Source of the DNA: Equibacterium sp963662035
GTDB taxonomy: Bacteria > Bacteroidota > Bacteroidia > Bacteroidales > UBA932
NCBI GenBank assembly: GCA_963662035.1
Contig: CAVLDO010000012.1
Span: 1-52,163 of the forward strand
Length of the DNA: 52,163 nucleotides
Direction: 5' to 3'
Part shown: piece by piece, positions 26,701-34,604 of the stretch
Numbering within the stretch: the stretch's first letter is position 1
Layout of the letters: each line of letters opens with the position of its first letter
The notes under the pieces: model-generated
Seen by the model: only the letters and a program-made list of their open reading frames with translations
Told to the model about the DNA's origin: nothing
Database searches by the model: none
Position numbers and translations under genes: made by a program

Positions 26701-28443
26701 GGCCTTCACGCTGATGCGGCAGGCCGATGTGGCGGCGTCCACGGGGGCGGTGGTGGAGAATGGTATTTCAAAAGAGCCGTCGGCTGCGGTGATGACTTCG
26801 CCGCTGGCCAATATGTTGCTCTTGGCATTGCGCAGGGTGCGGTAGCTGGTCACCGTGTACTCCACCCGCGCCTGTGCCACCGCCTCGCCGGTGAGTCCGC
26901 GCACCTGACCCTTCTGCACAATGACCTCGTCGAAGGTGTAGGGGGTCTCTATCTTGTCCAGCACCACCTCGTATTTGGGATCCTTATAGGCCTCGACCCT
27001 GAAATATGCCTCGTTCTTGCCGCTGGAGATGCGCCAAGTGCCGTTTTTGCCGCCGGCTGGGATCACGAATCCGCCCGCCGCAGAGCCCATCGAGTTGGTC
27101 TTGAGGGTCACTTTTGTTGCAGCCTTGTCGCTTGTCGGAGAATAGAGAGAGAGGGTTATGCGCTTGCCAGAAAGCACTTTGCCGCTCTCTCCATTACTGG
27201 AGAGGGCTATGATCTTGAACTGCACCGTGTCGCCGGCGCGGTAGAGCTTGCGGTCGGTGTAGATGTAGTGCATCTGGCTGGCACTGTATCCTGCCTCCTT
27301 GACTTCGACCGGCTGCGAGATGCCCAGCGCGGGGGCCCAGCGGTCGCCGCCTACCTCCGCCACAATTTCGGCGCCGAGGCACTTCTTGGTGTAGAGATTC
27401 TGCGAAAGAGGGGTGAACCCGTTGAGGGCATACTCTTTCTGCGAGATATACGAGGGGCGCACGAACACTTTCTGCTCGTTCTCTTCAATGTTGTCATAGT
27501 CGTCGTGCCAGGCATATATCGTGGCATTTGAAGCGGGACGGCCGGTGCGGGCGTCGGCCACATACACCTCATTTCTGCCGTTGAGCTCGCGGGTCGCCAC
27601 GGCCACGGCGCTGACATTCACAAGGGCCATATCGGTCTTGCCTTCGGCGCTGCAGAACACGGCATAGATGCCTGCAGAGGCGAAGGTGTAGCCGGTCTCC
27701 ACCTTCTCGCGTACATTATATTCGTTGCCGAAAGAGTCTATCGTGGAGGTGTAAATCTGACTCCCTTTGCCGGAGATCTGCCCCAGGGGGTCGCTGCCGT
27801 AGATGTCGTAGCGGTCGTTGAGCCTGTAGACATAGAATTCGCACCGGCCGATATTGCTTGCGCTGATGGTGAACTTGAGGGTGTCGCCGGGATAGGCGAA
27901 ACTCTTATCTGCATAGATGCCGATGTATTTGGCGTCCATAGCGTTCACGATTGAGAAGAAATCCTTGCGGCGGGCAGAAGAGGCAAACACGTCGGCAGCC
28001 TTCATGCACATCCGGCGAATCTCGCGGTAGCGCTGCCCGCGCGGCTGCCTTGAGGCATCCTCGGCCCCCTTCAGCTTCAGAATTTTCTCGTACACAAGTC
28101 CGTCCACTCGCGGATGGTTCACATATTTCTCTATGTAATGGTCAAGATTGTCCATCACCTGACGGTTGAGCCTGTTGTAGGAGGTGTAGTAATTGTTGGC
28201 CTCCTTCCAGTTGTATTTGGCCAGACATTCGTAGCGGCATTTCATCACCGCCAGCTGCTCCAGCGTATCGCCGGCGTCCACGGTCATCTGCTCCAGATTG
28301 GCAAGCAGGGCGGCCGCCGTCTGGGGCTTGCCCGCCTCCATTGCGGCGTCCACCTTGGCCCACAGCGTCTTGTACTGGGTGCCGGTGTAAACCTGCGCAG
28401 AGGGGTTGAACATCAAAGCCAAAAGCAAAAGCAATTCTTTCAT
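23785..28443 (-). CDS. Alpha-2-macroglobulin family protein without a visible thioester
   Basis: A 1552-residue exported protein with an N-terminal signal peptide (LLLLLALMFNPSAQ). A large helical N-terminal region is followed by MG-type beta domains; the MG2 segment with YIYTDRKLYRAGDTVQFKII lies near residue 390. The A2M domain segment QTIAFIPQLQIPSSGKATVSFTTGD lies near residue 925, and an all-helical region follows to about 1400. Bacterial A2Ms trap proteases, some through a CxEQ thioester. No CxEQ motif was found here, so this is probably a thioester-free type. It is 21 bp after the TagF-like gene and 1 base overlaps queG. Confidence 0.88.
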   Translation of the reverse strand: MKELLLLLALMFNPSAQVYTGTQYKTLWAKVDAAMEAGKPQTAAALLANLEQMTVDAGDTLEQLAVMKCRYECLAKYNWKEANNYYTSYNRLNRQVMDNLDHYIEKYVNHPRVDGLVYEKILKLKGAEDASRQPRGQRYREIRRMCMKAADVFASSARRKDFFSIVNAMDAKYIGIYADKSFAYPGDTLKFTISASNIGRCEFYVYRLNDRYDIYGSDPLGQISGKGSQIYTSTIDSFGNEYNVREKVETGYTFASAGIYAVFCSAEGKTDMALVNVSAVAVATRELNGRNEVYVADARTGRPASNATIYAWHDDYDNIEENEQKVFVRPSYISQKEYALNGFTPLSQNLYTKKCLGAEIVAEVGGDRWAPALGISQPVEVKEAGYSASQMHYIYTDRKLYRAGDTVQFKIIALSSNGESGKVLSGKRITLSLYSPTSDKAATKVTLKTNSMGSAAGGFVIPAGGKNGTWRISSGKNEAYFRVEAYKDPKYEVVLDKIETPYTFDEVIVQKGQVRGLTGEAVAQARVEYTVTSYRTLRNAKSNILASGEVITAADGSFEIPFSTTAPVDAATSACRISVKATAPAGETCEMSRVVTVSKNPLTFSAEFDVSYRMDTVLLVDKSKAATLTIKAFNADGIEQKIPGSYTLGSCAMQCASGEFTFGTPINVDLQQFPSAQYTLEYKAAVAGAQQTACEKVVLLTPDERDCLFDCDIFFYPVQSSDAIDFVVGSSAEDLYLELEIFDGGRQVYRRPLHLQNCAQRIQLDYISRYGDRVEVSLFGIKDFRQISERHTFCRTVPSEKFDIKISSLRDCTTPRTRESFTVEAEASELMVSIYDVTCDRYGRNNFTFDPIRRRCAGGPHIWTNFDPVRPLYKAASPMFRTMAISETAMMAASAANDMAGLSTAPDEEAQELEKTQVRDDFSQTIAFIPQLQIPSSGKATVSFTTGDALSAFRIAMLAHTKDLRSGTGEARIIVNKPVKIELFTPLFAVEGDRLVIKATVSNGSDKSVSGRATLDLSDGDDGLPLQIFPETKSVSLSPGESTTLSWEVKVPGLVTKMDVTAAIDVKSAKDAEKRQIAVSEASRTITEASSFIIGGGRSKQSCIRDLKARFPYPNAQIRYEEYTTADILKDVLCKPAYPKGSNMIEWLDAFYINQMRGCLLGSDSVDVNFSRVAASRLERLQHADGGYGWFPGNSSSDFLTLMFLQKTYYLREVGQLPRNTAINGQIEESLKYIEKRIIEIAGKKKWDWRDLTFFFAARVEHPNYTMSAEVREVLKQYLSKCRGNWQNLSVVEKARLCTVLEATGENSQLYAVMHSLRDHAVRNDNVGCYFPNAVMPYRGNLHAEIYAHSLLVVTFAEMEQMDIAKGIMKWLLLQKHNQQWESNMASADAIFALLKYKAPSLKFGAVYYTYTAPMLSAGESANQLGAKRSWWRNGKRLSEGDKLFVGDKIEVRYEIYSTENRSFVKMKAGRPACFYPVDERSYGSSWFYCERSGAITTYYFQTLAEESTTLSETFYVTQEGTFNTSLVEIESLYAPEYRGHTGAFRVEAENF

Positions 28444-28464
28444 ATGCGTATGTTATTCCGTATT

Positions 28465-29673
28465 TTATTCTTTGAAAAATCTGGTCTGCACCTCGCAGAA
28501 AACCCGCTCGCGGCTGCGCTCATCGCTGTGGGCGTTGAAGCGCTTCACGCAGGCTGTGGGGGCGGGGGCGGCGCCGCCGTTGTCCAGCAGGGCGCAAAGT
28601 TCGTCCCAATTATGTGCCCGGGGCCCCTCAAGCAGAGAATAGTCAAAATAGAGCGGCCGCGCGTGCGCAATGTATTCGTCATAGTCAAACGGGGCGAGTA
28701 TCACCCGTCTGCCGGTTATTATAAAATCAAAAAACAGGCTCGAATAGTCCGTTATGAGTATGTCTATGCCCCCAAGAAAGCTGTATAGGTTGTCGTAGTC
28801 GCCGTCGGAGAGGTTCAGGAAGCGGTCCGAGACCCCTTCAATGCGGCTGCTGCCGTTGCGCTGGTCGTAGTAGTGCCCTTTGTAGATGAACACCATATTC
28901 CGGCGCACGAGTATCTCCGAGAGCCTTGCCGCGTCAAAGCCAAAGCCGGCGAAGGGGTTGAAGGGGCGCCGCCGGCCCGATGCGGTGTCGCGGAATGTGG
29001 GCATATACACTATTTTGACACACCCCTTCCAGCGCTCCTCTATCTTGCGCACAAGAGCGTCGCCGCCTTCGAAAAGGGCGTCGTTGCGGGGCAGGCCGGT
29101 GATGGCTATGGCAGCGTCGTCCACGGCAAAGGCAGATCGGAATATGGGGTTGAAGAATTCCGAGATGTTGCACACCATATCGTAGCGGATAAACTCCCAC
29201 GGCATAAAGATGCGCCGCGCGGCGGTCTTGACCCTCTTCCAAAGGGTGTCGCGCACCATAAAGCGGCGGGCGTCGTTGCCTATGAGCTTTATGGGGCTGC
29301 CGTGCCAGAGCATCACCAGGCGGCAGCCGTTGAGGCAGCGCTCGTTGACGTCCGAAGCGGCGGTGGAGGCAAAGGCCGCCGATGCGCGGCGGCAGGCGGC
29401 GCGCCCGGCGCGCGAAGAGGCATATTCCACCCTTCTCCCCTCCCCCTTCAGGCGGTCATATACGCTCCGGGAAGAGGTTATCCAAACTGCGGTGATCTCC
29501 GGATGATAGGCGCACACATATTCGTACATAGCGCGGCTGTTGTCGCTGTACAGATTGCCATACCACGCCCCGAACACCCAAAGGTGCGGGTCGCGGCGCC
29601 TGAGGGCGTCCACACCCCAGGCAATCAGGCGCGCCGGCGCCAGAAATGCGCGCTGCAGATCCCCTTTTTTCAT
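28465..29673 (-). CDS. CDP-glycerol glycerophosphotransferase family protein
   Basis: A 402-residue cytoplasmic-side GT-B protein of the TagB/TagF group, which moves glycerol phosphate from CDP-glycerol to a growing polymer or lipid-linked sugar. Signs include WHGSPIKLIGNDARR near residue 122, the PTFRDT segment near 225, and the C-terminal LITDYSSLFFDFIITGRRVI with a conserved Asp. It overlaps the asparagine-synthase-like gene by 4 nt and lies two genes after tagD, which would supply CDP-glycerol. The acceptor in this Gram-negative cell is unknown. Confidence 0.87.
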   Translation of the reverse strand: MKKGDLQRAFLAPARLIAWGVDALRRRDPHLWVFGAWYGNLYSDNSRAMYEYVCAYHPEITAVWITSSRSVYDRLKGEGRRVEYASSRAGRAACRRASAAFASTAASDVNERCLNGCRLVMLWHGSPIKLIGNDARRFMVRDTLWKRVKTAARRIFMPWEFIRYDMVCNISEFFNPIFRSAFAVDDAAIAITGLPRNDALFEGGDALVRKIEERWKGCVKIVYMPTFRDTASGRRRPFNPFAGFGFDAARLSEILVRRNMVFIYKGHYYDQRNGSSRIEGVSDRFLNLSDGDYDNLYSFLGGIDILITDYSSLFFDFIITGRRVILAPFDYDEYIAHARPLYFDYSLLEGPRAHNWDELCALLDNGGAAPAPTACVKRFNAHSDERSRERVFCEVQTRFFKE

Positions 29674-30704
29674 ATGTTCATCAGATTGAGAAACTGCTCC
29701 AGGGCATACATCAGCCAGCGGCGGTTGCCGTCGTAGCGCTCCATATCGATGTCGGTGCGGAATTCGGGGCGCACGGGGCCCTTCCAGCCGGCAAAGTAGC
29801 TCTCCACCGGGCGGGGCATCGGCACTTTCTGCGGCGGATTCTCTCCGTAGCGCATTTTGAACAGCTCCCGCACCACATATTTAGACTCTCCCCGGCGGAT
29901 GCGCTCCAGATCAAAGGGGAAGCCGCGCTGCAGATGTTCGTAAGGATCTGTGTAGGGCATCGCGGCCGATGCGAAGGCATTCATATACGAGCTGTAGCTC
30001 TCTATGGTGTTGGGCCCGTCCAGAAAGGGGATGAAATCTATTTTGTCCCCCCTGCGGTAGGGCTCGAACAGGTCGTTGACATAGGCGGGGCTGCGCAGCA
30101 CCTCGGCGGGGTCGATGTAGGTGTAGCGGGCTATGAACTCGTCGTAGCCCCAGTCCCTGGCCATAAGGCCGTCCATCCCGCCAAACACATAGTCGGCGCC
30201 GTCGCCTATCACCATCCGCTCTATGCCGTCGCCCGCGGCCTGCCTCGCCGCCAGGTATATCTGGGGCTCTATGGAGTGGACCGGGGCTCCGCGGTGGCGC
30301 ATAACCGCCGGCAGAACCTCCTGCACCGCCTCGAAGTTTATCTCCACATAGTGCAGATTCATATTGTTGAGAGTGGCGAACCGCTCTGCGCGGCGCAGTT
30401 CGTCGCCGCCGAAAGAGCCGCCCAGAAAGCGGAAGGTGTAGGCATCGCACCCCTTCATATAGGTGGCCAGCGTGGCCGAATCCATCCCGCCGGAGAGCAG
30501 CAGGGCAATCTTTTCTCCCCTGATGCCGTCAAAAACCCGCTCCAGCGCGCGGTCGGCGTCGGCGGCATTCTTCACCTTCAACAAATCATCTCCTTGTGGC
30601 AGGGTCGCGTTGAGATGGTGCAGCCCTTCTGCGAATTCCGCATCGGGGCGCGGTATATATCTGAACGCCAGAAAGGCGCTGCAGCAGTAGTCCTTGTTTA
30701 CCAT
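29670..30704 (-). CDS. Asparagine-synthase-domain protein lacking the glutaminase domain
   Basis: About 344 residues. The ATP pyrophosphatase loop LLLSGGMDSATLATYM is intact near residue 70, followed by VIGDGADYVFGGMDGL, the usual asparagine synthetase pattern. The N-terminal Cys-nucleophile glutaminase domain of AsnB is absent, so ammonia would have to come from elsewhere or the enzyme makes another amide or adenylate. Its place between tagD and the TagF-like gene points to modification of a surface polymer, not to free asparagine. It overlaps tagD by 7 nt. Confidence 0.82.
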   Translation of the reverse strand: MVNKDYCCSAFLAFRYIPRPDAEFAEGLHHLNATLPQGDDLLKVKNAADADRALERVFDGIRGEKIALLLSGGMDSATLATYMKGCDAYTFRFLGGSFGGDELRRAERFATLNNMNLHYVEINFEAVQEVLPAVMRHRGAPVHSIEPQIYLAARQAAGDGIERMVIGDGADYVFGGMDGLMARDWGYDEFIARYTYIDPAEVLRSPAYVNDLFEPYRRGDKIDFIPFLDGPNTIESYSSYMNAFASAAMPYTDPYEHLQRGFPFDLERIRRGESKYVVRELFKMRYGENPPQKVPMPRPVESYFAGWKGPVRPEFRTDIDMERYDGNRRWLMYALEQFLNLMNI

Positions 30705-31120
30705 TTGTCTTCTCTGAGTTTGAGCAGCGTGTCGTTTATCAGTGTAGAGGAGGTTCCTTTGGTGTAGGGGAAATAGATTATCTTTACCCCGACCTCGCGG
30801 AACTGCCGCTCGTATCCGTTCCACTTTTCGGTCCCCTTCCAGTCGTCGCCCACGAACATCACATCAAAACGGAGTCTTCGCCAAGCCTCCATCTTGTCCA
30901 TATTCTCCTGGGCCACAACCTCATCCACATAGCGTATCGCCTCCACTATGGCCTTGCGCTCTTCAAAGGGGATTACGGCCCGCTTGTTTTTGTAGGAGAC
31001 CAGCGCGTCGGTGGACACCCCCACGATGAGACGGTCGCAGTGCTCCTTTGCCCGGCGCAGCAGATTCAGATGTCCTATGTGAAACAGGTCAAAAACACCT
31101 GTGGCGTATCCGGTTATCAT
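30698..31120 (-). CDS. tagD: Glycerol-3-phosphate cytidylyltransferase
   Basis: A 140-residue nucleotidyltransferase: TGVFDLFHIGHLNLLRRAKE holds the HIGH-type motif, and KGTSSTLINDTLLK the ISSTxI-type motif. It makes CDP-glycerol from CTP and glycerol-3-phosphate. The length equals TagD/GCT proteins. It overlaps both neighbours (4 nt and 7 nt), so the module is translated as one unit. Other small cytidylyltransferases, such as for ethanolamine phosphate, are less likely. Confidence 0.9.
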   Translation of the reverse strand: MITGYATGVFDLFHIGHLNLLRRAKEHCDRLIVGVSTDALVSYKNKRAVIPFEERKAIVEAIRYVDEVVAQENMDKMEAWRRLRFDVMFVGDDWKGTEKWNGYERQFREVGVKIIYFPYTKGTSSTLINDTLLKLREDKW

Positions 31121-32133
31121 AATGTTTCAAGATCTTTTATTACAGTTGCCATTCTTGCGGAGAATGTGTGCTCAGAGAGAATCCTGCGCCGCGCCGCCTC
31201 CGCCTTTCGCGACATATCGCCCTCCAGGGCCTCCCTGATGCGGGCCAGGAGCTCTTCGGCGCTCCCGTAGAGTCCTACTTCGCCTTCAGGGAAAAGCGAC
31301 CTTATGAAGGGATTCTCGTCGCAGACCTGATAGGCCCCGGCACAGCAGATTTCAAACACCTTGGGGTTGGCCCCGTCGCTCTGCTGCTCGTTGTGGATGT
31401 TGAGCACCACGCGGGCGCGGTTGTAGAGGGCGTTTACCCGCTGCGGGGGGATGTTGCGGTTGGTGTATATGTCCCGCCTCTCGCGCAGCAGCGCCTTCAG
31501 CGGCCCCTTATACCAGGGTTTGTAGATTCCGGCAACCTTTATCCTGCACTGCGGGAAGGCCTTTATCACCTGCGCGATATACTCCCTGCGGCGCGGCGAA
31601 TGGTAGAGGTCGCCCACAAAAAGTATGTCAATGTCCCGCGCCACACTCTCCAGAGGGCGGTAAATCGCGGTGTCGGCCGCCTGCGGCAGAAAAAAGGCCT
31701 TCTCTCCCCGCCCGGCATAGAACTCCACGTCGCCCCGGTCGTAGCAGTAGAAGCGGTCTACGTGCGAAATGTGCCCCGTGATGACGGGGATGTGCTTCAC
31801 GCTGTCAAAGCACCACAGCGCCACCTTGGCGCGGCTGCGGAAGTAGTCCAGAGTGTCCGCGAGCAGGATTTCCCCGTTAAGGATGAACACCACATCGGGA
31901 CAGGCGGCATCGAACACGCGCCGGTAGTGCTCCTGCCTAAAGAGGCGGTTGCGTGCCCTGTACTGCTCCTTGAACGGCTCCATCTTGTAGCGCAGGCGCG
32001 CAGCAAAGCCATAAGGATCCACCGGCACGCCGTAACTCTCTGTCTGAACCTGATAGCCCAGCTTCTGCAGGGCTGCGCCCGCCGCACTGTTGAAATTGTA
32101 AAAACGGGGACCTATGACGAGAGCTTTGGGCAT
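31117..32133 (-). CDS. CgeB-like family glycosyltransferase
   Basis: A 338-residue GT-B type protein. The N-terminus has KALVIGPRFYNFNSAAGAAL, the middle has DIDILFVGDLYHSPRRREYI, and the C-terminal lobe has SDGANPKVFEICCAGAYQV with the family Glu. This is the pattern of CgeB/DUF3880-like glycosyltransferases. The sugar and acceptor are unknown. It is the first gene of the CDP-glycerol module and overlaps tagD by 4 nt, so it probably builds part of the same surface polymer. Confidence 0.82.
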   Translation of the reverse strand: MPKALVIGPRFYNFNSAAGAALQKLGYQVQTESYGVPVDPYGFAARLRYKMEPFKEQYRARNRLFRQEHYRRVFDAACPDVVFILNGEILLADTLDYFRSRAKVALWCFDSVKHIPVITGHISHVDRFYCYDRGDVEFYAGRGEKAFFLPQAADTAIYRPLESVARDIDILFVGDLYHSPRRREYIAQVIKAFPQCRIKVAGIYKPWYKGPLKALLRERRDIYTNRNIPPQRVNALYNRARVVLNIHNEQQSDGANPKVFEICCAGAYQVCDENPFIRSLFPEGEVGLYGSAEELLARIREALEGDMSRKAEAARRRILSEHTFSARMATVIKDLETL

Positions 32134-32149
32134 ATCATCATACGCGTGC

Positions 32150-33688
32150 CTATTGCATTACGGTGTATGTGATCTGCATCGTGGGACGGCGGTCGGCGCC
32201 GTTGCCGTTGATTGCTCCCTTGCAATAGTTGATATAATCCACGTAATAGACCGTGGTGGTAGAGGATGAACTGCTGGAGAGACTGTTGTAGTAGTTGTAG
32301 TAGTTCATCATATTGTAATAGTCGTAGTAATCGCTGTAGCCGTAGCTGTTATAGCCGCCGTAACCTCCGTAATACATATTGTAGAGGTAGTTGCTGTAGT
32401 AGTTGGAGTAGGCGGAGGAGCTGCTGCTGTCATCCTCCTCGTCCTCGCCGGTGTAGTAGTTGAAAAACCAGAGGTCCCAGGTGTCGCCCAGCTCCTTGTC
32501 CTGCGCAATCATATTCATTATGTTCTGCACATAGAGGGTCACGTCGGGCTTGTAATACTGCAGCGAGCGGTTTATGGCTCCCCGGCTGTAGCTGCCGTCG
32601 TAGATTGCGGAGAGGGGATAATACTGATATGCGCCGTATGCATATTTGTAGCGGGTTGCCGGGTAAAGGCTCGACGGGTAGTTGTCTGCAACGGAGTAGT
32701 CCCCCTCGGGAATGTCGTAGGGCAGCTCTATCGAGGCCCTCGCCACTATCACCTTGTTGAGGTCTATTCCCTCTGCCTTGGCCCACCTTACAATGCTGTC
32801 GCGGATGGCCTCCCCCTCTATGTGGGGCTTGATGCCGGCCATTCCCTCGTAGTAGATGGTCTTGAGACTGTTGTTGCCGTCCACCTCCAGCTCGCGCGTG
32901 TCGTGCCGGTAAATCTCGGTGCCGTAGCTGCCGCCCACGGTGAAGGTGACGGTGGTGTCGCGCGTGGTGCCGGCGTCGTTGGTAGAATTGTAGGTGAATC
33001 GCAGCATCGCGCTGCTGAACTTGGTCAGACGGCCGCCGGCGCCACCGCCAAGGGCTTCGTCGGCCTTGACATAGATGCCGTAGAAACGCTTTATGAAGAG
33101 ATCCGCGCTGTCAAGCTCCTGTTGCGTGGCCTCCATATACTTGCTTGCAAACGATGCCTTGAGGGGGATGGTGAGGGTATCGCCGCCGGTGTAGATAATT
33201 GTGCCGAGGCCGATCTCCTCGGCGGAATAGTCCCCCTCGTCAAAAGAATTGCTGTAGAGGGTGGTGGTGTCCATCGGCTTGGTGAGGGCATACACGTGCA
33301 CATTCTGCGGCAGCTCCTGCTGACCGTCTTCGTAGGTCTGGGTGGAGAATTTCACGAATTGCAGCTTGGCGCTCTTGTACACCGGATTCTTGCCCCAGGG
33401 CAGAGTGTCGGGAGGGGTCACCGTGGCCGCGATTTCGGCGCTGGTGGCGCCGTAGAAGTCATCATAAAGGTTGCCCAGCACCAGGTAGGAGCTGCTGGTC
33501 TGCAGGGTGTCGGCCATCTTCATACCTATGGGCAGCTCAAAGGAGACCGTCTTCACGGAGAGATCCCTGTCGGTGGGGACATAAACCGAACCGATGGTCT
33601 GATTGGCCTTGACGCAGGAACAGAGGGAATATATCAGTAGCAGAGCCGACGCGGCGCCCAGAAAAAACCTTTTGTATGATGTTGACAT
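32150..33688 (-). CDS. DUF4270 family lipoprotein with Tyr/Ser/Asn-rich segment
   Basis: A 512-residue lipoprotein: the signal peptide ends with the lipobox LCSC near residue 24, followed by VKANQTIG. The body matches DUF4270, a Bacteroidota family of cell-surface lipoproteins of unknown role. Residues about 419-476 are low complexity: two runs of Ser flank a stretch where about one third of residues are Tyr, with Asn, Gly and Ser between. The frame then returns to the conserved end (RPTMQITYTVMQ). It lies 3 bp after the GT5 gene, a pairing seen in other Bacteroidales. Confidence 0.87.
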   Translation of the reverse strand: MSTSYKRFFLGAASALLLIYSLCSCVKANQTIGSVYVPTDRDLSVKTVSFELPIGMKMADTLQTSSSYLVLGNLYDDFYGATSAEIAATVTPPDTLPWGKNPVYKSAKLQFVKFSTQTYEDGQQELPQNVHVYALTKPMDTTTLYSNSFDEGDYSAEEIGLGTIIYTGGDTLTIPLKASFASKYMEATQQELDSADLFIKRFYGIYVKADEALGGGAGGRLTKFSSAMLRFTYNSTNDAGTTRDTTVTFTVGGSYGTEIYRHDTRELEVDGNNSLKTIYYEGMAGIKPHIEGEAIRDSIVRWAKAEGIDLNKVIVARASIELPYDIPEGDYSVADNYPSSLYPATRYKYAYGAYQYYPLSAIYDGSYSRGAINRSLQYYKPDVTLYVQNIMNMIAQDKELGDTWDLWFFNYYTGEDEEDDSSSSSAYSNYYSNYLYNMYYGGYGGYNSYGYSDYYDYYNMMNYYNYYNSLSSSSSSTTTVYYVDYINYCKGAINGNGADRRPTMQITYTVMQ

Positions 33689-33691
33689 CCC

Positions 33692-34528
33692 TTATGCAAG
33701 AATTTGGTCGTAAAAAGTGTCGTACGCCTCAATGTAGGAGGTATCCTCCGCGCTTAACGCAGGGCTGGCGAGGGTGGGAATGCCGCTCTCGCCGATGAAC
33801 CTTGCCAGCTCGGGGTTGACCCCCCCGGGCGCGGTGATGCATCCGTCACTGTGCAGCAGCGCCAGCTTCGCAAGATTTATGCCATCGGGCTTCTCCAGCA
33901 GCGACACGTCCGCCGCCGTTATCGGCTCGATAGGCACCCTTGAGGCCATCCCTTCGGAGAAGGAGATGTCGTCCAGATCGTTGTATAGGCTGAGCACGAC
34001 CTTGGTGTCGGCAAAAATGGGATCCTGATTGTAGGCTTTCTTGAGATAGAGCGGCATCAGATAGGAGATCCAGCCCTGGCAGTGCACAAGGTCGGGCTTC
34101 CAGCGCAGCTTCTTCACGGTTTCAAGCACGCCGCGGGCAAAGAACATCGCCCGTTCGTCGTTGTCGGCGAAGAAGTTGCCGTTTTCGTCGCGGTCCACAG
34201 CCTTGCGGTGGAAGTAGTCGTCGTTGTCTATGAAATAGACCTGCATCCTTGCAGCGGAAATCGAGGCGACCTTGATGATGAGCTGGCGGTCCGTCGCCCC
34301 CACCACCAGATTCATTCCCGAGAGTCTGATGACTTCGTGCAGCTGGTTGCGGCGCTCGTTGACGCAGCCGTAGCGGGGCATGAATGAACGTATCTCGCGT
34401 CCGCGCTCCTGCACTCCCTGGGGCAGATAACGACCCGTCATAGCCTGCTCCGACTCGGGCAGATAGGGATATATCTGCGAGCTGACGAACAGAACTTTCT
34501 TGGATTCTTTTGTGTTAACTGCTGGCAT
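33692..34528 (-). CDS. GT5 glycogen/starch synthase catalytic-domain protein, short form
   Basis: About 278 residues matching only the N-terminal lobe of glycogen synthase (VLFVSSQIYPYLPESEQAMTGRYLP; PDLVHCQGWISYLMPLYLKK). The K-x-G-G ADP-glucose loop at the N-terminus is replaced by SEQAM, and the C-terminal lobe is missing. This short form is common and conserved in Bacteroidales, so it is a real gene, but true glycogen synthase activity is doubtful. ATG at 34528 (PAVNTKESKK) is chosen. It opens the long minus-strand run and faces ftsX. Confidence 0.85.
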   Translation of the reverse strand: MPAVNTKESKKVLFVSSQIYPYLPESEQAMTGRYLPQGVQERGREIRSFMPRYGCVNERRNQLHEVIRLSGMNLVVGATDRQLIIKVASISAARMQVYFIDNDDYFHRKAVDRDENGNFFADNDERAMFFARGVLETVKKLRWKPDLVHCQGWISYLMPLYLKKAYNQDPIFADTKVVLSLYNDLDDISFSEGMASRVPIEPITAADVSLLEKPDGINLAKLALLHSDGCITAPGGVNPELARFIGESGIPTLASPALSAEDTSYIEAYDTFYDQILA

Positions 34529-34546
34529 AATACGGCAAAAATCACA

Positions 34547-34554
34547 CAAAGGTA
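34547..34554 (-). promoter_or_regulatory. Candidate -7 box for the GT5-led minus-strand run
   Basis: On the minus strand TACCTTTG matches TAnnTTTG, about 18 bp before the ATG at 34528. No good TTTG is seen upstream. The 76-bp gap to ftsX holds this and the plus-strand box back to back. Confidence 0.5.
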
Positions 34555-34565
34555 ACATTTTTTTT

Positions 34566-34573
34566 TAACTTTG
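34566..34573 (+). promoter_or_regulatory. Candidate -7 box for the ftsX unit
   Basis: TAACTTTG fits TAnnTTTG, 31 bp before the ftsX ATG. It overlaps the region that must also serve the divergent run, so the two directions may compete. A -33 TTTG is not clear. Confidence 0.5.
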
Positions 34574-34604
34574 CTTAAAAATCGGTATAATAGTTAGGAC
34601 AGCG

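Noticed and set aside
29646..30767. Plus-strand frames opposite the AsnB-like gene and many other long antisense frames
   Set aside because: High GC makes long frames opposite real genes; none has family motifs, and the other strand does.
33692..34558. Truncated pseudogene of glycogen synthase
   Set aside because: The short single-lobe form is common and conserved in Bacteroidales, so it is better called an intact gene of uncertain activity.
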